From NCBI GenBank assembly GCA_021777365.1, contig JAJYDP010000084.1, forward strand, positions 1-12,086: DNA of 12,086 bases, written 5' to 3'. The translations under genes and the position numbers were made by a program. This document shows, piece by piece, positions 1 through 6,716 of the stretch (position 1 is the first letter of the stretch; the number at the start of each line of letters is the position of its first letter). The stretch comes from Chloroflexota bacterium (GTDB lineage Bacteria > Chloroflexota > Limnocylindria > Limnocylindrales > CSP1-4). The notes under the pieces were generated by a model, which saw only the letters and a program-made list of their open reading frames with translations, made no database searches and was not told where the DNA came from.

Positions 1-276
1 GGGGCCCGCGGGGTTGGCGTAGTCCCGCGGGACGTCGACGATCCCGCACTGGAACCCATTACCGCAGTCGCTCCACGCCACGGGCGGCTGCGGTGGCAGC
101 GTCGGCGCTGGGGAGGGGGAGGCGGCTGGGCCGGCCCCGGTCGAGGCGCCCGGTTGTGTCGGCGGCGGCGACGTGGGACGAGCGGTGGACGTACAGGCCG
201 TCGCGAGCAGCGCCACCGTGACCACCAGCGCACCGAGCGCCGGGCCGTGCTTGCCGGGACGCGTGGCGTGACGCAT
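1..276 (-). CDS. Secreted lipoprotein, TAP-like alpha/beta hydrolase, N-terminal 92 residues (cut by window edge)
   Basis: Read from the ATG at 276 down to base 1 with no stop (92 codons), so the C-terminal part lies outside the window. Residues 1-28 form a lipoprotein signal: basic start (MRHATRPGKH), a hydrophobic stretch, then LLATAC with the lipid-accepting Cys at 28. Residues 29-67 are a Ser/Thr/Pro-rich linker. Then comes W68-S-D-C, followed by FQCGIVDVPRDYANP. This Cys...Cys plus VPxDYxxP pattern is, from family knowledge, the typical start of secreted actinobacterial/Chloroflexota alpha/beta hydrolases related to tripeptidyl aminopeptidases (SlpD/SlpE, TAP-like C-terminal domain). The catalytic triad is not in the window, so peptidase activity is inferred only. 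No Shine-Dalgarno sequence precedes the ATG. A -10-like TACAGT ends six bases before it, suggesting a leaderless message. The gene is divergent from the oxidoreductase at 386. Confidence 0.8.
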   Translation of the reverse strand, partial: MRHATRPGKHGPALGALVVTVALLATACTSTARPTSPPPTQPGASTGAGPAASPSPAPTLPPQPPVAWSDCGNGFQCGIVDVPRDYANPAGP

Positions 277-282
277 GGGCCG

Positions 283-288
283 ACTGTA
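283..288 (-). promoter_or_regulatory. -10 box of a probable leaderless promoter for the hydrolase lipoprotein
   Basis: On the minus strand TACAGT is followed by CGGCCC and then the ATG at 276. Transcription would start at or next to the start codon. No convincing -35 box is seen 16-19 bases upstream. The same box-to-ATG spacing recurs before the ABC ATPase. Confidence 0.45.
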
Positions 289-325
289 CGCGATCGTGGC
301 CGTGCTCGGCGACGTTTCAAACGCG

Positions 326-356
326 TTGCAGGTGACGCGGTCCGGCGGCGTATGGT
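326..356 (+). promoter_or_regulatory. Candidate promoter for the oxidoreductase
   Basis: TTGCAG (326-331) and TATGGT (351-356) are separated by 19 bases, on the long side for a sigma-70-type promoter. The predicted start near 363 would give a leader of about 23 bases carrying the GGAGGG ribosome site at 375-380. A 12-base direct repeat (GATCGTGGCCGT) lies at 292-303 and 361-372, flanking this promoter. Confidence 0.45.
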
Positions 357-385
357 GCAGGATCGTGGCCGTCTGGAGGGAGCGC

Positions 386-1474
386 ATGACGCAGGTTGCA
401 TTCGCGATCGTGGGGACCGGGTGGCGCAGCCGCTTCTACCTGCGGGTCGCACGTGAGCTGCCCGAGCGGTTCCGGGTGACCGGGGTCCTCACCAGGGACC
501 CGGCGCGTCGCGATCTCCAGGACGCGTGGTCGGTGCCGCCGCGCGCCACGCTCGACGAGTTGCTGGCGGACCGGCCGTCGTTCGTGGTGGTGTCGGTACC
601 GTGGTCCGTGACGCCGGCCCTGCTCCGGGAGCTGGCCGATCGCGGGATGCCGGCCCTCGCCGAGACGCCGCCCGCACCCGACCTGGACGCGCTGGAGGCG
701 CTCGGCGACCTGGCTCGCCGCGGGGCACGCATCCAGGTCGCGGAGCAGTACCAGTTCCAGCCGATGATCGCGGCGCAGCTTGCGCTGGTCGCGTCAGGTC
801 GCCTGGGGGCGGTGAGCGAGGCCCAGGTCTCGATCGCGCACGGGTATCACGGCATCGACCTGCTGCGGCGCTTCCTCGGCGTTGGGCTGGACCCCGCGAC
901 GATCACCGCGCGGCGGTTCAGCGCGCCGATCGTGGCCGGCCCGGACCGGGCGGGACCACCGGCCACGGAGCGGATGGCACGATCCGAGGAGATCATCGCC
1001 TGGCTCGACTTCGGCGGACGGCTCGGAATCCATGACTTCGCCGACGACCAGTATTTCTCGTGGATCCGCGGCCGGCGCCTCCTGGTCCGGGGCGACCGGG
1101 GCGAGATGGACGGCACGGCGGTCCGCTACCTGCTGGACGCTCTCATGCCGGTGGAGCTGGAGCTGGTGCGCCGCGACGCGGGGCGTGACGGCAACCTCGA
1201 AGGCCTGCACCACGTGGGCGTCACGGCCGGGGCGGAGTGGCTCTACCGGAATCCCCTTGCGCCGGCGCGCCTCGCGGACGACGAGCTTGCCGTCGCGTCC
1301 TGCCTCGAGGGCATGGCGGGGTACGTCGACGGGGGTCCCGGTTTCTGCGGCCTGGCCGAGGGCGCGCACGACCACTACCTCGGGCTGATGATGGCTCGCG
1401 CGGCCGACGAGGGACGGACGCTCACCGCCCCCGGGCTGTCATGGACCCGGGGCCTCGATTCGCCGCGCGGCTGA
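386..1474 (+). CDS. Gfo/Idh/MocA-family NAD(P)-dependent oxidoreductase, atypical active-site motif
   Basis: The ATG at 386 is chosen because GGAGGG lies five bases before it and the protein then opens directly with the nucleotide-binding strand; an in-frame extension to 275 would cross the promoter. The product has 362 residues, normal for the family. The N-terminal Rossmann fold shows AIVGTGWR (G10, G12, R14) and VVVSVPW near residue 75. The usual EKP motif is replaced by AETPP (E93, T94, P95), so the family's conserved lysine is absent. QYQFQP, GRLGAV and HGYHGIDLL (His155, Asp158) match the start of the C-terminal substrate domain. Members normally oxidise or reduce sugars, inositols or similar polyols in the cytoplasm; the substrate here cannot be told. 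It appears to be a single-gene transcript, closed by a hairpin at 1473-1500. Confidence 0.85.
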   Translation: MTQVAFAIVGTGWRSRFYLRVARELPERFRVTGVLTRDPARRDLQDAWSVPPRATLDELLADRPSFVVVSVPWSVTPALLRELADRGMPALAETPPAPDLDALEALGDLARRGARIQVAEQYQFQPMIAAQLALVASGRLGAVSEAQVSIAHGYHGIDLLRRFLGVGLDPATITARRFSAPIVAGPDRAGPPATERMARSEEIIAWLDFGGRLGIHDFADDQYFSWIRGRRLLVRGDRGEMDGTAVRYLLDALMPVELELVRRDAGRDGNLEGLHHVGVTAGAEWLYRNPLAPARLADDELAVASCLEGMAGYVDGGPGFCGLAEGAHDHYLGLMMARAADEGRTLTAPGLSWTRGLDSPRG

Positions 1475-1500
1475 TCCGGCCGGACCGCTCCGGGCGGATC
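1473..1500 (+). terminator. Hairpin overlapping the oxidoreductase stop codon
   Basis: GATCCG pairs with CGGATC and CCGGA with TCCGG around a CCGC loop, with one G-G mismatch. The stem begins inside the TGA stop codon. There is no T-run after it, so it is a GC-rich hairpin candidate rather than a textbook intrinsic terminator. Confidence 0.45.
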
Positions 1501-1577
1501 GGTCAGTCGAGCCCGTAGGCCGTGAGCTGGCGCAGGCGGGTGGCGTGCGCCGAGCGGCAGAGTGCTCGGGCTTGCGG

Positions 1578-1583
1578 TACAAC
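1578..1583 (+). promoter_or_regulatory. -10-like box before the small zinc-site protein
   Basis: TACAAC is followed by GGGGGC and an ATG at 1590, the same spacing as the other short-leader genes here. That ATG is out of frame with the likely coding frame; the in-frame GTG at 1595 is five bases on. No clear -35 box is present. Confidence 0.25.
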
Positions 1584-1594
1584 GGGGGCATGCG

Positions 1595-1939
1595 GTGGCC
1601 GCCTGGCGCACCGCCAGCCGCGAGAGGTTCGACGACGTGGCGCAACGCGGTCGACCCGAGCGATGTGTCTTCTGCGGGAACCCGATCGGGCCCGACGAGC
1701 CAGCGGTGGGGCATGGCGAGTCGGCGGCCCACGCCTCCTGTGCCGACGCGGGCCTGGGCGACGAGCGCCTGTGGGATGGGATCGCTCGCGCCGTCGGCGA
1801 TGACGGCTTGGCTTCCGGTGACGACGGCTCGGTTTCGGCGGGTGGTCCGGGGACCCCCAGGGCAGGCCGGGCTGGCTGCGCCATGCTCGGGGTCCTGCTG
1901 CTGGCCACGGCATCCATGGCGTGGCGGGTTCGCCGCTGA
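1595..1939 (+). CDS. Small protein with LIM-like zinc site and C-terminal membrane helix
   Basis: The family is not recognised. From GTG 1595 the protein has 114 residues. RCVFCGNPIGPDEP begins a C-x2-C-x18-H-x2-C set (C24, C27, H46, C49), the spacing of a LIM or treble-clef half-site, so zinc binding is likely. An acidic, Gly/Asp/Ser-rich stretch follows, and the end, GCAMLGVLLLATASMAW then RVRR, looks like one membrane helix with a basic tail. That would place the zinc domain in the cytoplasm if the positive-inside rule holds. Third codon positions in this frame are strongly G or C. The start is uncertain: GTG 1562 lies upstream of a -10-like box, GTG 1595 follows GGGGG by six bases, and GTG 1637 follows GAGAGG by nine. 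All three keep the zinc site. The gene stands alone between two hairpins. Confidence 0.6.
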   Translation: MAAWRTASRERFDDVAQRGRPERCVFCGNPIGPDEPAVGHGESAAHASCADAGLGDERLWDGIARAVGDDGLASGDDGSVSAGGPGTPRAGRAGCAMLGVLLLATASMAWRVRR

Positions 1940-1957
1940 CGCTGCGGTCAGGTTCGT

Positions 1958-1986
1958 GCAGGCCGGCCGGGCCGCCGCCGGCCTGC
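1958..1986 (+). terminator. Strong hairpin after the zinc-site protein gene
   Basis: GCAGGCCGGC (1958-1967) and GCCGGCCTGC (1977-1986) form a perfect 10-bp stem with a 9-base loop, beginning 19 bases after the stop codon. There is no T-run, but stem strength and place make a termination role likely. The remaining bases to 2105 hold nothing else I can support. Confidence 0.6.
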
Positions 1987-2105
1987 GTTCGCCTCCCTGG
2001 CCGGCGGCGCGCAGGATGGCACCGGCGGCGAGGTCTGCCTCGGTACAGGCGCGCCCCTGCCGGTGGCCGCGCGCCTCGACGCGGGCGGGGTGACCGTCGG
2101 CGGGT

Positions 2106-2111
2106 TACGCT
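2106..2111 (+). promoter_or_regulatory. -10-like box before the VOC protein gene
   Basis: TACGCT (within GTTACGCTGG) ends eight bases before the ATG at 2120, which has no Shine-Dalgarno sequence. A leaderless or nearly leaderless message is likely. No -35 box at a fitting distance is evident. Confidence 0.35.
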
Positions 2112-2119
2112 GGCCGGCG

Positions 2120-2887
2120 ATGTTGCTGGGCATCGACCACCTGGTGATCGCGGTCGCGGACCCGGACGACGCCGCAGCTCGGCTCGAGCGGGAGCTGGGC
2201 CTCGCGGCGACCGGGGGCGGCCGCCATGACGCGCTCGGGACCTTCAACCGGCTGGTCTGGCTTGGTGACACGTACCTCGAGCTCCTCGGGGTCTTCGACC
2301 GGGCGCTCGCCGAGCGGTCCTGGATCGGTGCGCCGGCGGTGGAGATGCTCGAGCGGGGTGGCGGACTCGCCACCTGGGCGATCGCGACCGGCGCGCTCAC
2401 GGCCGATCTGGCCGTGCTCCGCGCGGCGGGCTCCGATCTCGGCGATTCGACCGCCGGTGAGCGGCGGCGCGCCGACGGGGCCCTCGTCCGCTGGCGCCTT
2501 GCCGCACCGACGCGCCTCGGGCCGACCGAGCCGCCCTTCCTCATCGAGCACGACGCGACGGCGGCAGAGTGGATGCCCGCTGACCGGGCAGCTCGGCTGG
2601 CCCTGGTGCACCCGATCGGCGGGCCGGTGAGGCTCGAGGTGCTGGAGCTGGCGATCGACGACGTCAACCGCACGAGCGTGCGCTACACCCGCACGGTGGG
2701 ACTGCGGTTCCGGCCCTCGCTCGCCGGCGCTGGCTCCCGCGACGCGGATGTCGGCGCCCAGACCGTCCGGCTGCGCCCACGGCGGGGCGGGTCCGGGTCG
2801 GCGGTCATCCACCTCGTCGCGCCCGTCCCCGAGGAACGGATCGTCGATCTCCTGGGCTGCCGCTGGGTGGCGCGTCCGGCCCGCTGA
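2120..2887 (+). CDS. VOC-superfamily glyoxalase-like protein
   Basis: The ATG at 2120 is chosen because the protein then begins with the first VOC strand (LGIDHLVIAVADPD); further upstream the frame is not protein-like. The product has 255 residues. The first module shows H7, then GGGRHDALGTFNRLVWLG and TYLELLGVFD with E54, a pattern I associate with the Glyoxalase_3 type (PF13468) of two-module VOC proteins. The second module starts around LEVLELAIDDVNRTSVRYTRTVGLRF; its first strand lacks the usual metal-binding His. VOC proteins use paired beta-alpha-beta-beta-beta modules to bind a metal for isomerase, dioxygenase or resistance reactions, and some have lost catalysis. No substrate can be assigned. 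It is a probable cytoplasmic protein and probably a single-gene unit; the stop is followed directly by a TetR remnant. Confidence 0.8.
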   Translation: MLLGIDHLVIAVADPDDAAARLERELGLAATGGGRHDALGTFNRLVWLGDTYLELLGVFDRALAERSWIGAPAVEMLERGGGLATWAIATGALTADLAVLRAAGSDLGDSTAGERRRADGALVRWRLAAPTRLGPTEPPFLIEHDATAAEWMPADRAARLALVHPIGGPVRLEVLELAIDDVNRTSVRYTRTVGLRFRPSLAGAGSRDADVGAQTVRLRPRRGGSGSAVIHLVAPVPEERIVDLLGCRWVARPAR

Positions 2888-2888
2888 G

Positions 2889-2981
2889 GCGACGTTCGAG
2901 CCGACGACGGGTCTCGCCATCTCGCCCCGGACGTTCAACAACTACTTCGCCAGCAAGGCCGAGGCGTTCCGCAGGCAATAA
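2889..2981 (+). pseudogene. Remnant of a TetR-family DNA-binding domain
   Basis: The frame from 2889 to the TAA at 2979 reads ...GLAISPRTFNNYFASKAEAF.... This matches the second half of a TetR helix-turn-helix: recognition helix (typically GVSxRTFFNYFxSKEE) and the start of helix 4. Neither the preceding helices (T..RI...A..LF) nor the roughly 150-residue ligand domain is present. Upstream is the end of the VOC gene in another frame, and downstream the frame stops after FRRQ. No start codon fits. The likely explanation is a decayed or deleted regulator gene whose fragment survived between two intact genes. A coincidental match is possible but unlikely given the contiguous SPRTFNNYFASK. Confidence 0.65.
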
Positions 2982-2988
2982 CGCGTGT

Positions 2989-2994
2989 TACCAT
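2989..2994 (+). promoter_or_regulatory. -10-like box before the EAL phosphodiesterase gene
   Basis: TACCAT lies 11 bases before the ATG at 3006, giving a leader of only about five bases. This argues for 3006 over the in-frame GTG at 2985, which lies upstream of the box. No good -35 box is seen. Confidence 0.35.
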
Positions 2995-3005
2995 CCCTTG
3001 CCGCA

Positions 3006-6000
3006 ATGCCCGAGGCAGTGATGCCCCCGCTTTCGCGTGGGGCGCCGCTGCGGCGGCCGCAGGACCGTGCTCTGTACGCCGCCTATGTCCTGCTCGTCGC
3101 CGCCGCGCTGGCGACGTACCTCGCGACCGACGACGGGCGGCTCCGGCTGGTCGCCTTCGGCACGGTCGGCCTTGCCGCGCCGCTGGCGTTGCTCGTCGGC
3201 CTGGTGCGGTTCCGACCGCGCCGCCAGCGTGCCTGGCTGGCCCTGCTGGTCGGGCTCAGCCTGCTCATCGCGGGCGACCTCACAGAGCTGCTGTTGCGCG
3301 GCGCCCCGGCGACGTTCGACCCGACCCCCGCCGCGTTCACGTTCCTCGGGTACGGCGCCCTCCTGCTCGGCGTCTACGGCTTGTCCGGGCCACTGGAGCG
3401 GGTCTCACCCGTGGCTCTGGTCGACGCGGCGATCCTCGCGCTCGCGGCCGGCTTGATCATCTGGCTCGTGCTCCTCGAGCCAGCGGCCGGGCATCTCCGC
3501 GGCCTCGCCGGCGCGCTCGCCATCGGGTACCCGACGCTCGACGCGGTGGCGCTGGCCAGCCTGGCACCGGCGCTCGTGCGGCGCGACGCGCGATCGGTCG
3601 CGGTCGCCGTGCTTTGCGTCGGTCTCGTGCTGCTGCCGGTGACCGACGTGCTCGCGGGGCTCTGGGTCCTGACCCGGAGCTACCACCCCGGAGCCCTCCT
3701 CGACGTCGGGTGGCCGCTCGCCTACGCCACCCTGGGGGGCGCGGCGCTGCACCCGACGATGGGTTCGGTGGGCGAGGGCCGAGCGCGGTCCGCGGCGGAA
3801 CCGGCCGGCGTTCGGCCCGGGTTGCTGGCCGCCGCCCTGCTGGTCCCACCGGCCCTGCTCGCGGTGCGCGCCCTCGGCGGGTTGGACCGCGAGGACCAGC
3901 TGCCGTTGTCGGTCGCCTCGCTCGCCCTGACCTCCCTTGTCATCGTGCGCCTGTACCTGACGACCAGCGCCCTCGCGCGCAGTGACGCCCGGTTCCGCAG
4001 CTTCATGGCGCACCCGGGCCTCATGGCTTTCATCAAGGATGCCCGTGGCCGGTATCAGTACGCGAGCCCGGAAGTCGAGCGGGTGAACGGCTGGCCGAGC
4101 GCCGAGGCGTGGGCCGAGCGGACCGACCGCGACCTGTTCGCACCCGACACGGCGGCCGCCTACGGGTCCGCCGACGAGACCGTGCGCCGAACCAGGACCC
4201 CGCTGATCCTGCAGGCGCAGCACGACGAGCCCGACGGTCCGCATGTCTGGCGCCTCGAGAAGTTCCTCCTGCCCCGCGATGCCGGGGCAATCGCGCTCCT
4301 CGGCGTCGACATCACCGACCGCGTGCGCGCCGAGGCGGAGTTGCGCAGGGAACGGGAGCTCCTCGCAGACGCCGAGGAGGTCGCCGCGTTCGGCAGCTGG
4401 GCGTGGGACGCGGCGAGCGCGCAGAGCCAGTGGTCGCCGGCCATGCGTCGCCTGGCTGGCCTGCCACCGGGGTTCGCGCCCCTCGACAATGCCGAGATCT
4501 ATCGGGCGATTCATCCCGAGGACCTTGCCCGCGTGCAGGCCGCCGTCCGTGCCACCATTGCGACGTGTGCGCCGCTGGACGCGGAGTTCCGCATGGTTGG
4601 CCCCTTCGGGGACGTGCGCTACGTGCACCTCACCGGGCGCACCGAGCCGGCGGCGGACGGCACCGCCAAACGCGTGGTGGGTGTGGCGCGGGACGAGACG
4701 GCCACCCACGCGGCGAGCGAGCAGCTCCGCCTCCAGGCGCATCTGCTCGAGAGCGTGAACGATGCGGTGATCGCGACCGACGCCGAGGGCCGGGTGCGCT
4801 ACTGGGGCGGCGGCGCCGCGGCCGTGCTCGGATACCGCGTCGAGGAGATGGTCGATCGGACCCTCGAGGGCGTCATTCTCGCCGATACTGTCCGCGAGGA
4901 TGCCCTTGCCGCGGCGCTCCGCGCCGGCGAGACCTACGAGGGTGACTGGGAAGCTCGCCGGTGCGACGGCGCGCCGGTGTGGCTCCGCGCACGCATCTCC
5001 CCGCTGGCGAGCGGAGCGGGAGAGTCCGCCGGGCAGCTCTGGATCGCCCGGGACATCGGCGCGCGTCGGGCGCTCGAGCTCCAGCTTGAGCGGCTCGCCA
5101 CCGCCGTGGAGCAGGCGCACGAGGCCGTCGTGGTGACGGACCGCGAGGAGCGGATCGTGTACGCCAACGCCGAGTTCGAGCGGACGACCGGGTTCAGCCG
5201 GGACGAGGCGCTCGGGCAGCCCGCGGGCTTCATCTCGGCAGGCCGCCAGCCCCGCGCGTTCGGGCAGGCGCGTCGCGCCCTCCTCGACTCCGGTCGGCCC
5301 TGGCAGGGGGACCTGGTGGATCGGCGCAAGGACGGCGCGCTCATCACGACCGAGAACACCGTCGCGCCGGTGCGGGAACGGGACGGGGCCGTCAGCGGCT
5401 ACGTGATGGTGAAGCGCGACGTCACGCGGGAGCGGGCGGCCGAAGCCGACGCGCAGCGCCGGGCCCGCGAGCGGGCGCTGATCGCCGAGACCCTGCAGGG
5501 CCTGGGTGGACATCTGGGGCTGGAGGACACGGCCGAGGCGATCGCCGTGCAGGTGCTCAAGCTTCGCGGCATCTCGCTGGCGGCGCTCGTGGCCCTCGAT
5601 CCGGAGGGGCGATCGTTTCAGCTTGCGATCGTCAGCGAAGGGGGCACCCACCAGCGGTTCGACCTGCCGCCGTCCCGGAGCGCGTACCTGCACGACCGCG
5701 GGGTCCTGGGCCCCTGGGTGGAAGCATGGACCCCGCCAGCGGACGGGCACCCCTACGCGGGGCTCTTCGAATCCCTTGGGATCCGGGCCTTCGCCTACGT
5801 ACCGTTCTCGGAGGGTGGCAGCCTGCTCGGTGTGCTCGCCGCCGGGTCGGCGGCTCCCGACGCGGGCGTGCAGCTCGCTGAGCACCTGCCGGCCCTGGTG
5901 GACTTCGCCGCCATCGGCGGGGCATTGCTCGGCCCCGGGGTGCGCGGCCGGCAGCAGACGGCGCAGCGGCGTCTGCATGTCCGCGCGCTGATCGCAAACG

Positions 6001-6653
6001 GGGCCTTCTCGCCGGTCTTTCAGCCGATTGCCGCGCTGGGCGACGGCACCCTCGAGGGGTTCGAGGCCCTCACCCGGTTCGCCAACGGCACGCCGCCCGA
6101 CGTCCAGTTCGCCGAGGCGCACGGGGTAGGCATGGGCCTGGATCTCGAGCTGGCCACCCTCGCCGCGGCGCTCAAGGCCGGCGCGCGACGCCCCACCGGG
6201 ACCTCGCTGCACGTGAACGCCTCGGTCGCCCTGCTGCTGGCCGGGGACCGGCTGCGGACCCTGCTCGACGCGAGGGCGACCGGCCGCCTGCTGATCGAGG
6301 TGACCGAGCACGACCGGGTCGGCGACTACGCCGCGGTTCGCCAGGCGGTCGAGCGCCTCGGCCCGGGCGTACGGCTCGCGGTCGACGACGCCGGGGCCGG
6401 CTACGCCAGCCTGCGCCACATCCTCGAGCTCGCGCCGACGGTGGTGAAGCTGGACCGTTCCCTGGTGGCCGGGATCGACGGGGACCCGGCCCGGCAGGCA
6501 GTGGTCGAGGGGATGCAGCAGTTCGGGAGGCGGGGTGGCTTCGTCCTCGTGGCCGAGGGCATCGAGACCGAGGCTGAACGCGACACGCTGCGCAGGCTCG
6601 GCGTTCCGCTCGGCCAGGGCTACCTCCTCGGGAGACCCGGACCGTTGCCCTGA
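3006..6653 (+). CDS. Membrane-bound multi-PAS/GAF EAL cyclic-di-GMP phosphodiesterase
   Basis: About 1215 residues from ATG 3006 (GTG 2985 is the alternative). Residues ~20-325 hold about ten hydrophobic helices. Motifs such as GYPTLDAVALA and DVGWPLAY...ALHPTM resemble the polytopic sensor found on actinobacterial and Chloroflexota GGDEF/EAL proteins. Then come PAS1 (~327-445), PAS2 (~452-575), PAS3 (~580-695), PAS4 (~695-812, with VVVTDREERIVYANAEFERTTGF), a GAF domain (~830-975) and a C-terminal EAL domain (~994-1215). Catalytic residues are all present: E1020 in FEALTRF, N1071, E1098 and E1101 in EVTE, D1127-D1128, K1148, E1184 and E1187 in AEGIE, and QGY. Loop 6 reads DDAGAGYASL rather than DDFGTGYSSL. 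There is no GGDEF domain, so it should hydrolyse c-di-GMP to pGpG at the inner membrane in response to signals read by the PAS/GAF domains. It converges with the cyclase gene at 6711. Confidence 0.92.
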   Translation: MPEAVMPPLSRGAPLRRPQDRALYAAYVLLVAAALATYLATDDGRLRLVAFGTVGLAAPLALLVGLVRFRPRRQRAWLALLVGLSLLIAGDLTELLLRGAPATFDPTPAAFTFLGYGALLLGVYGLSGPLERVSPVALVDAAILALAAGLIIWLVLLEPAAGHLRGLAGALAIGYPTLDAVALASLAPALVRRDARSVAVAVLCVGLVLLPVTDVLAGLWVLTRSYHPGALLDVGWPLAYATLGGAALHPTMGSVGEGRARSAAEPAGVRPGLLAAALLVPPALLAVRALGGLDREDQLPLSVASLALTSLVIVRLYLTTSALARSDARFRSFMAHPGLMAFIKDARGRYQYASPEVERVNGWPSAEAWAERTDRDLFAPDTAAAYGSADETVRRTRTPLILQAQHDEPDGPHVWRLEKFLLPRDAGAIALLGVDITDRVRAEAELRRERELLADAEEVAAFGSWAWDAASAQSQWSPAMRRLAGLPPGFAPLDNAEIYRAIHPEDLARVQAAVRATIATCAPLDAEFRMVGPFGDVRYVHLTGRTEPAADGTAKRVVGVARDETATHAASEQLRLQAHLLESVNDAVIATDAEGRVRYWGGGAAAVLGYRVEEMVDRTLEGVILADTVREDALAAALRAGETYEGDWEARRCDGAPVWLRARISPLASGAGESAGQLWIARDIGARRALELQLERLATAVEQAHEAVVVTDREERIVYANAEFERTTGFSRDEALGQPAGFISAGRQPRAFGQARRALLDSGRPWQGDLVDRRKDGALITTENTVAPVRERDGAVSGYVMVKRDVTRERAAEADAQRRARERALIAETLQGLGGHLGLEDTAEAIAVQVLKLRGISLAALVALDPEGRSFQLAIVSEGGTHQRFDLPPSRSAYLHDRGVLGPWVEAWTPPADGHPYAGLFESLGIRAFAYVPFSEGGSLLGVLAAGSAAPDAGVQLAEHLPALVDFAAIGGALLGPGVRGRQQTAQRRLHVRALIANGAFSPVFQPIAALGDGTLEGFEALTRFANGTPPDVQFAEAHGVGMGLDLELATLAAALKAGARRPTGTSLHVNASVALLLAGDRLRTLLDARATGRLLIEVTEHDRVGDYAAVRQAVERLGPGVRLAVDDAGAGYASLRHILELAPTVVKLDRSLVAGIDGDPARQAVVEGMQQFGRRGGFVLVAEGIETEAERDTLRRLGVPLGQGYLLGRPGPLP

Positions 6654-6686
6654 ACCGATCAGGGGACGGCACGTTGATCCAGTCGA

Positions 6687-6716
6687 GCCTGCCTCTGCAC
6701 CTGGGGAGGCTCAGGC
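6687..6716. terminator. Hairpin between the convergent EAL and GGDEF genes
   Basis: GCCTG plus CCTC pair with GAGG and CAGGC, with a two-base bulge on one side and a loop of about ten bases. The structure overlaps the cyclase stop codon (6711-6713) and could act on both strands. There is no T-run on either side. Confidence 0.35.

Noticed and set aside
1503..1565. Minus-strand frame ending LCRSAHATRLRQLTAYGLD, looking somewhat like a protein C-terminus
   Set aside because: No domain is recognisable, and upstream it overlaps the zinc-site gene in shadow-like composition. It could be a tiny remnant but cannot be supported.
1545..2093. 182-codon frame overlapping the zinc-site gene
   Set aside because: Its composition (Arg, Ala, Trp, Pro, Thr rich) is typical of a frame-shifted shadow; the other frame holds the ordered zinc ligands and membrane helix.
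3405..6419. A 1004-codon open frame on the minus strand inside the EAL gene
   Set aside because: High GC content and third-position bias make stop codons rare on the opposite strand. The translation has no recognisable domain, while the plus strand has continuous PAS, GAF and EAL domains.
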